Translations under genes and position numbers: made by a program
In this document: piece after piece, positions 44,214-51,450 of the stretch
How the letters are laid out: each line of letters starts with the position of its first letter
How positions within the stretch are numbered: the first letter of the stretch is position 1
DNA from: Nocardioides eburneiflavus
GTDB taxonomy: Bacteria; Actinomycetota; Actinomycetes; Propionibacteriales; Nocardioidaceae
Direction: 5' to 3'
DNA: 64,000 nucleotides
Assembly (NCBI RefSeq): GCF_004785795.1
Contig: NZ_SRRO01000001.1
Location: 1,054,001 to 1,118,000, forward strand
Notes under the pieces: model-generated
What the model was told of the DNA's origin: nothing
Database searches by the model: none
The model's input: only the letters and a program-made list of their open reading frames with translations

Positions 44214-44281
44214 GTGCCTCGGTTTCGACACGCTCGCTGCGCTCGCTGCTCAACCAGCGGAGGGGGAGGGCGCCGCGATGA
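44195..44281. repeat. 19-bp direct repeats flanking an interspersed element (copy 3)
   Basis: GGGGAGGGCGCCGCGATGA occurs at 44195-44213 and again at 44263-44281. Between them lies the element GGTTTCGACACGCTCGCTGC through GCTCAACCAGCGG (44220-44259). The duplicated segment contains both a stop codon and a start codon (ATGA), so each gene kept its own signal. This looks like a target-site duplication. Confidence 0.85.
44210..44281 (+). other. 23-codon bridging mini-ORF across the element
   Basis: ATG 44210 (in the first ATGA) opens a frame that runs through the element and ends at TGA 44279-44281, which overlaps the ATG of the next gene (ATGA). It could keep translation of the two real genes coupled. 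The product starts MSASVSTRSLRSLLNQ and has no recognisable domain. Confidence 0.35.
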
Positions 44282-45999
44282 CCAGGAGCATCAGGATCGG
44301 CAACTGCTCGGGCTTCTACGGCGACCGGCTGAGCGCGATGCGCGAGATGCTCGAGGAAGGCGAGCTCGACGTCCTGACCGGTGACTACCTCGCCGAGCTG
44401 ACCATGCTCATCCTCGGCAAGGACCAGCTCAAGGACGCCTCACTCGGCTACGCCCGCACCTTCGTCCGCCAGCTCGAGGACTGCCTCGGCCTCGCGCTCG
44501 AGCGCGGGGTGCGGATCGTCGCCAACGCCGGCGGCCTCAACCCCGCGGGCCTCGCCGACCGCGTCCGCGAGGTCGCGAAGGGGCTCGGGCTCGACGCGCA
44601 GGTCGCCCACGTCGAGGGTGACGACGTGCGTCACCTCTCCAGCCGGAACGGATTGGAGGGCGCGCTCACCGCCAACGCCTACCTCGGCGGGTTCGGCATC
44701 GCCGCCGCCCTCACCGCCGGCGCCGACGTGGTCGTCACCGGCCGCGTCACCGACGCCTCGCTCGTCGTCGGCCCGGCCGTCGCGCACCACGGGTGGGACG
44801 CGAGCGCGTACGACGCGCTGGCCGGCGCGGTCGTCGCCGGCCACGTCATCGAGTGCGGCACCCAGGCGACGGGCGGCAACTTCAGCGGCTTCCTCGACCT
44901 GCCCCACCGCGACCGGCCGCTCGGCTTCCCGGTCGCGGAGGTCGCCGCCGACGGGTCCAGCGTGATCACCAAGCACGCCGGCACCGGCGGCGCGGTCACC
45001 GTCGACACCGTCACCGCGCAGCTGGTCTACGAGATCCAGTCCACGCGCTACCTCGGCCCCGACGTCACCGTGCACCTCGACTCGGTCCGCCTCGAGCAGG
45101 AGGCCGAGGACCGCGTCGCCATCAGCGGCGTCGTCGGCGAGGCGCCGCCCGAGCGGCTCAAGGTGTGCGTCAACGAGCTCGGCGGCTGGCGCAACAGCGT
45201 CGAGCTCGTGCTCACGGGCCTGGACGTCGAGGCCAAGGCCGCCTGGGTGCGCGAGCAGCTCGGGTCGCGGCTCACGGCGGCCGAGGTGACGTGGTCGGAC
45301 GTACGGCTCCCGCCCGCCGACGCCGACACCGAGGAGGCCGCCTCCTCTCTTCTGCGCTGCACGGTCAAGGACCCCTCGCCCGACCCCGTGGGCCGCGCGT
45401 TCACCGCGGCCGCCGTCGAGCTCGCGCTCGGCTCCTACCCCGGGTTCACGATGACGGCGCCGCCCGCGCCCGCGACCCCCTACGGCGTCTACCGCGCGGC
45501 GTACGTCGACCGCGCCGACGTCTCGCACACCGTCGTCCACGCCGACGGTCGGCGTGAGGTCGTCGCCGACCCCGGCGCGTACGGCTCCGACGGCGAGGCA
45601 CTCGGCGCGCGCCCCTCGCCCTACCCCGGGCGCCCCGACACCCTCACCCGCCGCCTGCCGCTGGGCACGTTCGTCCACGCCCGCTCCGGCGACAAGGGCG
45701 GTGACGCCAACATCGGCCTCTGGGTCGCCCACGACGGCAGCGACCGGGAGACGTACGACGCCCGGGTCCAGTGGCTGTTCAAGCTGATGTCGCCGCGCGG
45801 GATCCCCGCGCTGCTGCCCGAGGCCGCCGACCTCGACGTCGAGGTGTGGCTGCTGCCGCACCTCGGTGCGGTCAACCTCGTCGTCCACGGCCTGCTCGGC
45901 GAGGGCGTCGCAGCGTCGACCCGGTTCGACCCGCAGGCCAAGGGACTCGCCGAGTTCGTGCGATCGCGGCTGGTGTCGATCGAGGTGAGCCTGACATGA
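44278..45999 (+). CDS. AtuA-like acyclic terpene utilisation protein (DUF1446)
   Basis: A 573-residue protein with the AtuA/DUF1446 domain (IRIGNCSGFYGDRLSAMREM, then IVANAGGLNPAGLADRVREV and VVTGRVTDASLVVGP) and a C-terminal small domain after residue 460 (GTFVHARSGDKGGDANIGLW). AtuA is needed for growth on citronellol and geraniol in Pseudomonas, but its reaction is unclear. Its neighbours (acyl-CoA dehydrogenases, carboxylase) fit terpene or leucine-type breakdown. It overlaps the next gene by ATGA. Confidence 0.87.
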   Translation: MTRSIRIGNCSGFYGDRLSAMREMLEEGELDVLTGDYLAELTMLILGKDQLKDASLGYARTFVRQLEDCLGLALERGVRIVANAGGLNPAGLADRVREVAKGLGLDAQVAHVEGDDVRHLSSRNGLEGALTANAYLGGFGIAAALTAGADVVVTGRVTDASLVVGPAVAHHGWDASAYDALAGAVVAGHVIECGTQATGGNFSGFLDLPHRDRPLGFPVAEVAADGSSVITKHAGTGGAVTVDTVTAQLVYEIQSTRYLGPDVTVHLDSVRLEQEAEDRVAISGVVGEAPPERLKVCVNELGGWRNSVELVLTGLDVEAKAAWVREQLGSRLTAAEVTWSDVRLPPADADTEEAASSLLRCTVKDPSPDPVGRAFTAAAVELALGSYPGFTMTAPPAPATPYGVYRAAYVDRADVSHTVVHADGRREVVADPGAYGSDGEALGARPSPYPGRPDTLTRRLPLGTFVHARSGDKGGDANIGLWVAHDGSDRETYDARVQWLFKLMSPRGIPALLPEAADLDVEVWLLPHLGAVNLVVHGLLGEGVAASTRFDPQAKGLAEFVRSRLVSIEVSLT

Positions 46000-47168
46000 G
46001 CCCGGGTTTCGACACGCTCGCTGCTCAACCAGCGGGCTCCTCCGAGCGTGACGCACTGCGGGCCACCGGGGCGGAGTTCGTCCGCCGCGAGGTCGCGCCG
46101 CACCTGCAGGCGTGGGAGGACGCCGGCGAGATCCCGCGCGAGCTGCACCGCACGGCGGGCGATCTCGGGCTCATCGGCGTCGCCTTCCCCGAGGAGGTCG
46201 GCGGCGGTGGCGGGGACCTGCTCGACTCGCTCGCGCTCCAGGAGGCGATGTTCGAGGCGGGTGCGTCGAGCGGGCTGATGGCGGGCCTGCTCACCGCCGG
46301 CATCGCGCTGCCGCACATCGCCGCGAGCGGTGACCGCGACCTGGTCGCGCGGTTCGTGCGCCCCACGTTGGCCGGTGACCTCATCGGCTCGCTCGCGATC
46401 ACCGAGCCGGGCGGCGGATCCGACGTCGCGCGGCTGCGGACGACCGCGGTCCGCGACGGCGACCACTACGTCGTCAACGGCGCCAAGACCTTCATCACCT
46501 CAGGCGTCCGCGCCGACTTCGTCACGACCGCGGTCCGCACCGGAGGCCCCGGCCACAGCGGCATCTCGCTGCTCGTCGTGGAGAAGGGCACGCCCGGCCT
46601 CACCGTCGACCGGTCCCTGCGCAAGATGGGCTGGCACTGCTCCGACACCGCCGAGCTGTCCTACGTCGACTGCCGCGTGCCGGTCGCCAACCTCGTCGGC
46701 GAGGAGGGGTCGGGGTTCGGGCAGATCGCCGACCAGTTCGTCGTCGAGCGGATCGCGCTCGCGGTCCACGGCTACGGCATCGCCGCGCGGTCGCTCGACC
46801 TCGCTGCGGCGTACGCCCGCGACCGGGAGACGTTCGGCCGGCCGCTCGTCGCCAACCAGACGGTCCAGCACACGCTCGTGGAGATGCGCCGCCAGGTCGA
46901 GGTGGCGCGGACCTACACGCGCGCCGTCGCCGCGCGGCACGTCGCGGGCGAGCTCGTCGTGGCCGAGGCGTGCCTCGCCAAGCAGACCGCGGTCGACTGC
47001 GCGGCGTACGTCTGCGACCGGGCCGTCCAGATCTTCGGCGGCTCCGGATACATGCACGGGTCCGAGGTGGAGCGGCACTACCGCGACGCCCGGATCCTGC
47101 CGATCGGGGGCGGCGCCGACGAGGTGCTGCGCGACCTGACGGCGAAGCTGATGGGCTACGCCCCATGA
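45996..47168 (+). CDS. Acyl-CoA dehydrogenase with element-encoded N-terminus
   Basis: A 390-residue FAD enzyme. ITEPGGGSDVARLRTTAVRD and the C-terminal IFGGSGYMHGSEVERHYRDA are standard acyl-CoA dehydrogenase blocks. The first residues MSPGFDTLAAQPAG are unusual: GFDTLAAQPAG is encoded by a copy of the interspersed element at 46004-46036, placed directly after the ATGA overlap and kept in frame. The normal protein starts at about DALRATGAEFVRREVAPH. It would desaturate a CoA ester in the catabolic pathway. Confidence 0.88.
   Translation: MSPGFDTLAAQPAGSSERDALRATGAEFVRREVAPHLQAWEDAGEIPRELHRTAGDLGLIGVAFPEEVGGGGGDLLDSLALQEAMFEAGASSGLMAGLLTAGIALPHIAASGDRDLVARFVRPTLAGDLIGSLAITEPGGGSDVARLRTTAVRDGDHYVVNGAKTFITSGVRADFVTTAVRTGGPGHSGISLLVVEKGTPGLTVDRSLRKMGWHCSDTAELSYVDCRVPVANLVGEEGSGFGQIADQFVVERIALAVHGYGIAARSLDLAAAYARDRETFGRPLVANQTVQHTLVEMRRQVEVARTYTRAVAARHVAGELVVAEACLAKQTAVDCAAYVCDRAVQIFGGSGYMHGSEVERHYRDARILPIGGGADEVLRDLTAKLMGYAP
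46004..46036 (+). repeat. Interspersed element, copy 4, in coding sequence
   Basis: GGGTTTCGACACGCTCGCTG then CTCAACCAGCGGG, a shortened copy lacking one GCTCGCTGC repeat. It supplies residues 4-14 of the acyl-CoA dehydrogenase. Confidence 0.8.
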
Positions 47169-47190
47169 CCACGACAGAGAAGGAATCTCG

Positions 47191-47661
47191 ATGATCAACC
47201 TGCCGTCCCTGGGTGACGAGGTGTCGGTCTGGATGGACGCCCCGCCCGCCGAGGTCTGGGACCTCGTCAGCGACGTCACCCGGATCGGGGAGTTCAGCCC
47301 CGAGACGTTCGAGGCGAAGTGGACCCGGGGCTCGACCGGGCCGGAGGTCGGTGCCTTCTTCGCCGGCCACGTGAAGCGCAACGGCGTCGGCCCGACGTAC
47401 TGGTCGCCGTGCCGCGTCACGGCCTGCGAGCCCGAGAAGGTCTTCGAGTTCTCCGTCGGCACCGACGCGGTGACGGTCAACAACTGGGGCTACCGGCTCG
47501 AGCCGAAGGACGGCGGCACCTTGGTCACCGAGTACTTCCGCCTCGACCCCAACCTCCCGACCCGTCTCTACTGGCTGGTGCTCGGCCCGCTCCGGCGGCG
47601 TACGAACCGGCACGGCATGCGGACCACGCTGGAGCGGATGAAGGCGGTGGTGGAGAAGTGA
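47191..47661 (+). CDS. SRPBCC (START-like) family protein
   Basis: A 156-residue protein with the helix-grip fold pattern of polyketide cyclase/dehydrase proteins (VSVWMDAPPAEVWDLVSDVT, then GYRLEPKDGGTLVTEYFRL). It likely binds a hydrophobic ligand, perhaps a pathway intermediate. AAGGAA lies 7 nt before the ATG. Its stop overlaps the carboxylase start (GTGA). Confidence 0.82.
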   Translation: MINLPSLGDEVSVWMDAPPAEVWDLVSDVTRIGEFSPETFEAKWTRGSTGPEVGAFFAGHVKRNGVGPTYWSPCRVTACEPEKVFEFSVGTDAVTVNNWGYRLEPKDGGTLVTEYFRLDPNLPTRLYWLVLGPLRRRTNRHGMRTTLERMKAVVEK

Positions 47662-49331
47662 CCTCGGCGGCTGCTCGATCACCGAATGCCCAGGCGATGC
47701 TCGACAAGCTCGCCGACCTCGATGCGCAGCACGCGGTCGCCGTGGCCGGCGGTGGCGACAAGTACGTGGACCGCCACCACGCGCGCGGCAAGCTGACCGC
47801 GCGCGAGCGGATCGAGCTGCTCGTCGACCCCGGGTCGGCCTTCCTCGAGCTCTCGCCGCTGGCCGGCTGGGGGTCCGACTTCACCGTCGGCGCCTCCGTC
47901 GTCACCGGCATCGGCGTGGTCGAGGGCATCGAGTGCATGATCAGCGCCAACGACCCCACGGTGAAGGGCGGTGCCTCGAACCCGTGGACGGTCAAGAAGA
48001 TCTTCCGCGCCTCCCAGATCGCCGAGGAGAACGACCTCCCGACGATCTCGTTGGTGGAGTCGGGCGGTGCGGACCTGCCGACGCAGAAGGAGATCTTCAT
48101 CCCCGGCGGCAAGCTGTTCCGCGACCTCACGCGGGCGTCGGCGCGACGCCAGCCGACGATCGCGCTCGTCTTCGGCAACTCGACGGCCGGCGGGGCGTAC
48201 GTCCCCGGCATGAGCGACTACACCGTCTTCGTGCGCGGCGGGGCGAAGGTCTTCCTCGGCGGCCCGCCGCTGGTGAAGATGGCGACGGGCGAGGAGTCCG
48301 ACGACGAGTCGCTGGGCGGTGCGGAGATGCACGCCCGCGTGTCGGGCCTCGCCGACTACCTCGCTGAGGACGAGCACGACGCCATCCGGATCGGGCGGCG
48401 GATCGTGGCCCGGCTGAACCGGCGGCGTACGAGCCACCTCGGTTTCGACACGGGCCCGGGGGGCCCTGCTCAACCAGCGGCGCCGCTGGTTGAGCAGCGA
48501 GCGCAGCGAGCGTGTCGAAACCAAGGCCACCCCTTCGCCGAGCCCGACGCCGACCCCGAGGGTCTCCTCGACCTCATCCCCACCGACCTCAAGGAGCCGT
48601 TCGACCCGCGCGAGGTGATCGTGCGGATCGTCGACGGCACCAGCGAGCGCAACGGCCGGTCCTTCGACGAGTTCAAGCCGCTCTACGGCACGTCGCTCGT
48701 CACCGGCTGGGCCGAGCTCCACGGCCGCCCGATCGGCATCCTCGCGAACGCGCAGGGCGTGCTGTTCTCCGAGGAGGCGCAGAAGGCGACGCAGTTCATC
48801 CAGCTCGCCAACCAGAGCCACACGCCGCTGCTGTTCCTGCACAACACGACCGGCTACATGGTCGGCAAGGACTACGAGCAGGGCGGCATCATCAAGCACG
48901 GCGCGATGATGATCAACGCCGTCTCCAACTCCACCGTGCCGCACCTCAGCGTGATCATGGGCGCGTCCTACGGCGCCGGCAACTACGGCATGAACGGCCG
49001 CGCCTTCGACCCGCGCTTCCTCTTCACCTGGCCGAGTGCGAAGTCCGCGGTGATGGGCCCGGCCCAGCTCGCCGGCGTCCTCGAGATCGTGGCGCAGCAG
49101 TCCGCCGAGTCCAAGGGCGAGGTCTTCGACGCCGAGGGCTTCCAGGGTGTCAAGGACTACGTCGAGGCCTCGGTCGAGGAGCAGTCGCTGCCCTACTTCC
49201 TGTCCGGGATGCTCTACGACGACGGCGTCATCGACCCGCGCGACACCCGCACCGTGCTCGCCATCTGCCTCAGCGTCATCGCCAACGCGCCGATCAGGGG
49301 CGCCGACCGATTCGGGGTGTTCAGGCCATGA
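47658..49331 (+). CDS. Acyl-CoA carboxylase carboxyltransferase (beta) subunit with in-frame element
   Basis: A 557-residue carboxyltransferase, like methylcrotonyl- or geranyl-CoA carboxylase beta. ARGKLTARERIELLVDPGS near the start, VFGNSTAGGAYVPGMSDY and IMGASYGAGNYGMNGRAFDP are the CoA and biotin site blocks. Residues about 261-290 (from LGFDTGPGGPAQPAAPLVEQ) do not belong to the family; a pair of inverted interspersed elements encodes them. The insert lies in the linker between the two crotonase halves and keeps the frame. It works with the biotin-carrying alpha subunit encoded next. Confidence 0.9.
   Translation: MTSAAARSPNAQAMLDKLADLDAQHAVAVAGGGDKYVDRHHARGKLTARERIELLVDPGSAFLELSPLAGWGSDFTVGASVVTGIGVVEGIECMISANDPTVKGGASNPWTVKKIFRASQIAEENDLPTISLVESGGADLPTQKEIFIPGGKLFRDLTRASARRQPTIALVFGNSTAGGAYVPGMSDYTVFVRGGAKVFLGGPPLVKMATGEESDDESLGGAEMHARVSGLADYLAEDEHDAIRIGRRIVARLNRRRTSHLGFDTGPGGPAQPAAPLVEQRAQRACRNQGHPFAEPDADPEGLLDLIPTDLKEPFDPREVIVRIVDGTSERNGRSFDEFKPLYGTSLVTGWAELHGRPIGILANAQGVLFSEEAQKATQFIQLANQSHTPLLFLHNTTGYMVGKDYEQGGIIKHGAMMINAVSNSTVPHLSVIMGASYGAGNYGMNGRAFDPRFLFTWPSAKSAVMGPAQLAGVLEIVAQQSAESKGEVFDAEGFQGVKDYVEASVEEQSLPYFLSGMLYDDGVIDPRDTRTVLAICLSVIANAPIRGADRFGVFRP
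48441..48522. repeat. Interspersed element, copies 5 and 6, head-to-head in a gene
   Basis: GGTTTCGACACG...CTGCTCAACCAGCGG (48441-48480) is followed directly by its inverse CCGCTGGTTGAGCAG...CGTGTCGAAACC (to 48522). The centre is a perfect 22-bp palindrome. The whole unit is in frame within the beta-subunit gene. Confidence 0.88.
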
Positions 49332-49453
49332 TCAAGCGAGCAGCGGCGTGCGAGGAACGAGCCCGTCGCGTCAGCGAGACGAGGTTGAGCAAGCCCCGCG
49401 ACCGAGGCACGAGGTCGCGACGGGCGCGTCGAAACCAGGGAGGTCAGCAATGA
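49328..49453 (+). other. 41-codon bridging ORF across an element at the beta/alpha junction
   Basis: ATG 49328 overlaps the beta-subunit stop (ATGA). Its frame runs through the element and ends at TGA 49451-49453, overlapping the alpha-subunit ATG (ATGA). Both ATGs are followed by ATC, so the original start may have been duplicated. The product is Arg-rich with no known domain. Confidence 0.4.
49361..49436. repeat. Interspersed element, copy 7, composite
   Basis: GGTTGAGC (49383) to GTCGAAACC (49436) are the family ends. A nested 10-bp inverted repeat, GCCCGTCGCG (49361-49370) and CGCGACGGGC (49416-49425), replaces the usual centre. Confidence 0.75.
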
Positions 49454-51405
49454 TCCGAAGACTCCTGGTCGCCAACCGCGGCGAGATCGCGCGACGCGTC
49501 TTCGCCACCTGCCGCCGCCTCGGCATCGAGACCGTGGCCGTCCACTCCGACGCCGACGCCCGCCTGCCGTTCGTGGCCGAGGCCGACCACGCCGTACGCC
49601 TGCCCGGCAACGCGCCGGCCGACACCTACCTGCGCGCCGACCTCGTCATCGAGGCCGCGCGGCGATCGGGTGCCGACGCGATCCACCCCGGCTACGGCTT
49701 CCTCTCGGAGAACGCCGACTTCGCCCGAGCCGTCGAGGCCGCCGGGATCACCTGGGTGGGTCCGACGCCCGAGTCGATCGAGGCGATGGGGTCCAAGGTC
49801 GAGGCCAAGCGGCTGATGCGCGAGGCGGGCGTCCCGACGCTGGAGGCCCCCGAGGAGCCGACCGAGGCCGACCTGCCGCTGCTGGTGAAGGCATCGGCCG
49901 GCGGCGGCGGGCGCGGCATGCGCGTCGTACGCCGCCTCGAGGAGCTCGCCACCGAGGTCGCGGCCGCGCAGGCCGAGGCCGCGTCGGCCTTCGGCGACGG
50001 CACCGTCTTCGTCGAGCCCTACATCGAGCGGGGCCGGCACGTCGAGGTCCAGGTCGTCGGCAACGGCAGGGGCCGGGTGCTCGTGCTCGGCGAGCGCGAC
50101 TGCTCGGTGCAGCGTCGTCATCAGAAGGTCGTCGAGGAGGCGCCGGCCCCGAAGCTGGGCGGCGAGGTCGCCGATGCCCTGCACGACGCTGCGCGCCGCG
50201 CCGCGGAAGCCATCTCCTACCGGGGTGCCGGCACGGTCGAGTTCCTCCTCGACCCGGACACGCAGCGGTTCTTCTTCCTCGAGATGAACACTCGCCTCCA
50301 GGTGGAGCACCCGGTCACCGAGCTGGTCTGGGACACCGACCTGGTCGAGCTGCAGCTCCACGTGGCCGAGGCCCCGCAGTCGACGGGGACGCTCGGCTTC
50401 TCGACCAGTGGCGGCGAGCCCCAGCGGCACGCGATGGAGGTGCGCCTCTACGCCGAGGACGGCGCCTACGTCCCGCAGAGCGGCCGTCTGGTCACCTTCG
50501 AGGTCGACCACGACGTCGAGTTCGGCCTCGGCGGCGAGCGCGGCATCCGCGTCGACTCGGGCCTTGCCTCCGGTGACGACGTGTCCACGTTCTACGACGC
50601 GATGCTCGCCAAGGTCGTGTCGTGGGCGCCCAACCGCGAGCAGGCGATCCGCCAGCTCGTGCGGGCGCTGCGTACCGCGCGCATCCACGGCGTCACCACC
50701 AACCGCGACCAGCTCGTCGAGATCCTCACCGACCCGGTGTTCGTGGCCGGCGAGATGACGACGACGTGGCTCGAGTCACGTCCGATTTCCGCTGAGTCTC
50801 CCAGCGACTCACGGGCCAGTGTGGTCGCGGCCGCGCTCATGCTCGCCGCCGACGACGCGGCCCGGCGTACGGTCCAGCAGGGCGTCCCGGCCGCATGGCG
50901 CAACGTCGTCAGCCAGCCGCAGCGCACGACGTTCGAGGGCCACGAGCCGGTCGAGTGGTGGGGCACCCGCGATGGCTTCGTCGTCGACGGCGTGACCGTG
51001 CTCGAGGTGTCCCCGACCCACGCGCGGCTCGAGGTCGACGGGGTCACCACGGAGACGCGCGGACACATCTCGTCCGAGCGGCCCGGCGCCCCGCGTGAGG
51101 TGTGGGTCGACGGACCACTTCTGTCCGCGCGCCTGCGCGAGGTGCCCCGCTTCACCGACCCCGCCGACGCGGTCGCGAGCGGCTCCCTGCTCGCGCCGAT
51201 GCCGGGCACCGTCGTGGCCGTCAAGGTCGAGCCCGGCGGCGAGGTCGCGGCGGGTGACCCCGTCCTGGTCCTGGAGGCCATGAAGATGCAGCACACGGTG
51301 ACCGCGCCGCACGACGGCACGGTCATCGAGATCAACGTCGAGCCCGGTGCGCAGGTCGCGTCCGGGGAGGTCCTGGCAGTAGTCGAGGAATCAGTCGGTG
51401 GTTGA
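49450..51405 (+). CDS. Acyl-CoA carboxylase alpha subunit (biotin carboxylase/BCCP)
   Basis: A 651-residue protein. The biotin carboxylase domain starts MIRRLLVANRGEIARRVFAT, with the ATP-grasp loop KASAGGGGRGMRVVR and MNTRLQVEHPVTE. The C-terminal biotinyl domain carries EAMKMQH, whose Lys takes biotin. It carboxylates biotin for the beta subunit. Its final residues and stop (GG, TGA) are encoded by an interspersed element. Confidence 0.93.
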   Translation: MIRRLLVANRGEIARRVFATCRRLGIETVAVHSDADARLPFVAEADHAVRLPGNAPADTYLRADLVIEAARRSGADAIHPGYGFLSENADFARAVEAAGITWVGPTPESIEAMGSKVEAKRLMREAGVPTLEAPEEPTEADLPLLVKASAGGGGRGMRVVRRLEELATEVAAAQAEAASAFGDGTVFVEPYIERGRHVEVQVVGNGRGRVLVLGERDCSVQRRHQKVVEEAPAPKLGGEVADALHDAARRAAEAISYRGAGTVEFLLDPDTQRFFFLEMNTRLQVEHPVTELVWDTDLVELQLHVAEAPQSTGTLGFSTSGGEPQRHAMEVRLYAEDGAYVPQSGRLVTFEVDHDVEFGLGGERGIRVDSGLASGDDVSTFYDAMLAKVVSWAPNREQAIRQLVRALRTARIHGVTTNRDQLVEILTDPVFVAGEMTTTWLESRPISAESPSDSRASVVAAALMLAADDAARRTVQQGVPAAWRNVVSQPQRTTFEGHEPVEWWGTRDGFVVDGVTVLEVSPTHARLEVDGVTTETRGHISSERPGAPREVWVDGPLLSARLREVPRFTDPADAVASGSLLAPMPGTVVAVKVEPGGEVAAGDPVLVLEAMKMQHTVTAPHDGTVIEINVEPGAQVASGEVLAVVEESVGG

Positions 51406-51434
51406 GGCGCGAGCGCAGCGAGCCTCGAAACCAC
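51397..51434. repeat. Interspersed element, copy 8, supplying a stop codon
   Basis: GGTGGTTGAGGCGCGAGCGC then AGCGAGCCTCGAAACCAC. The arms GTGGTTGAGGC and GCCTCGAAACCAC pair with a 2-nt bulge. The TGA within GGTTGAGG ends the alpha-subunit gene. Confidence 0.8.
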
Positions 51435-51450
51435 GCCCGAAAGGAACGAG

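Noticed and set aside
40317..44231. A 1,304-codon open frame on the minus strand
   Set aside because: It runs opposite the BTAD, secreted-protein, TetR and TIGR03084 genes, and its translation has no domain pattern.
45981..46050. Target duplication around the element at 46004
   Set aside because: GAGCCTGAC before and GAGCGTGAC after differ by one base and are short; chance similarity cannot be excluded.
47165..47194. Nine-codon ORF between the acyl-CoA dehydrogenase and SRPBCC genes
   Set aside because: It begins in an ATGA and ends at the next start, but there is no repeat element there and it is too short to judge.
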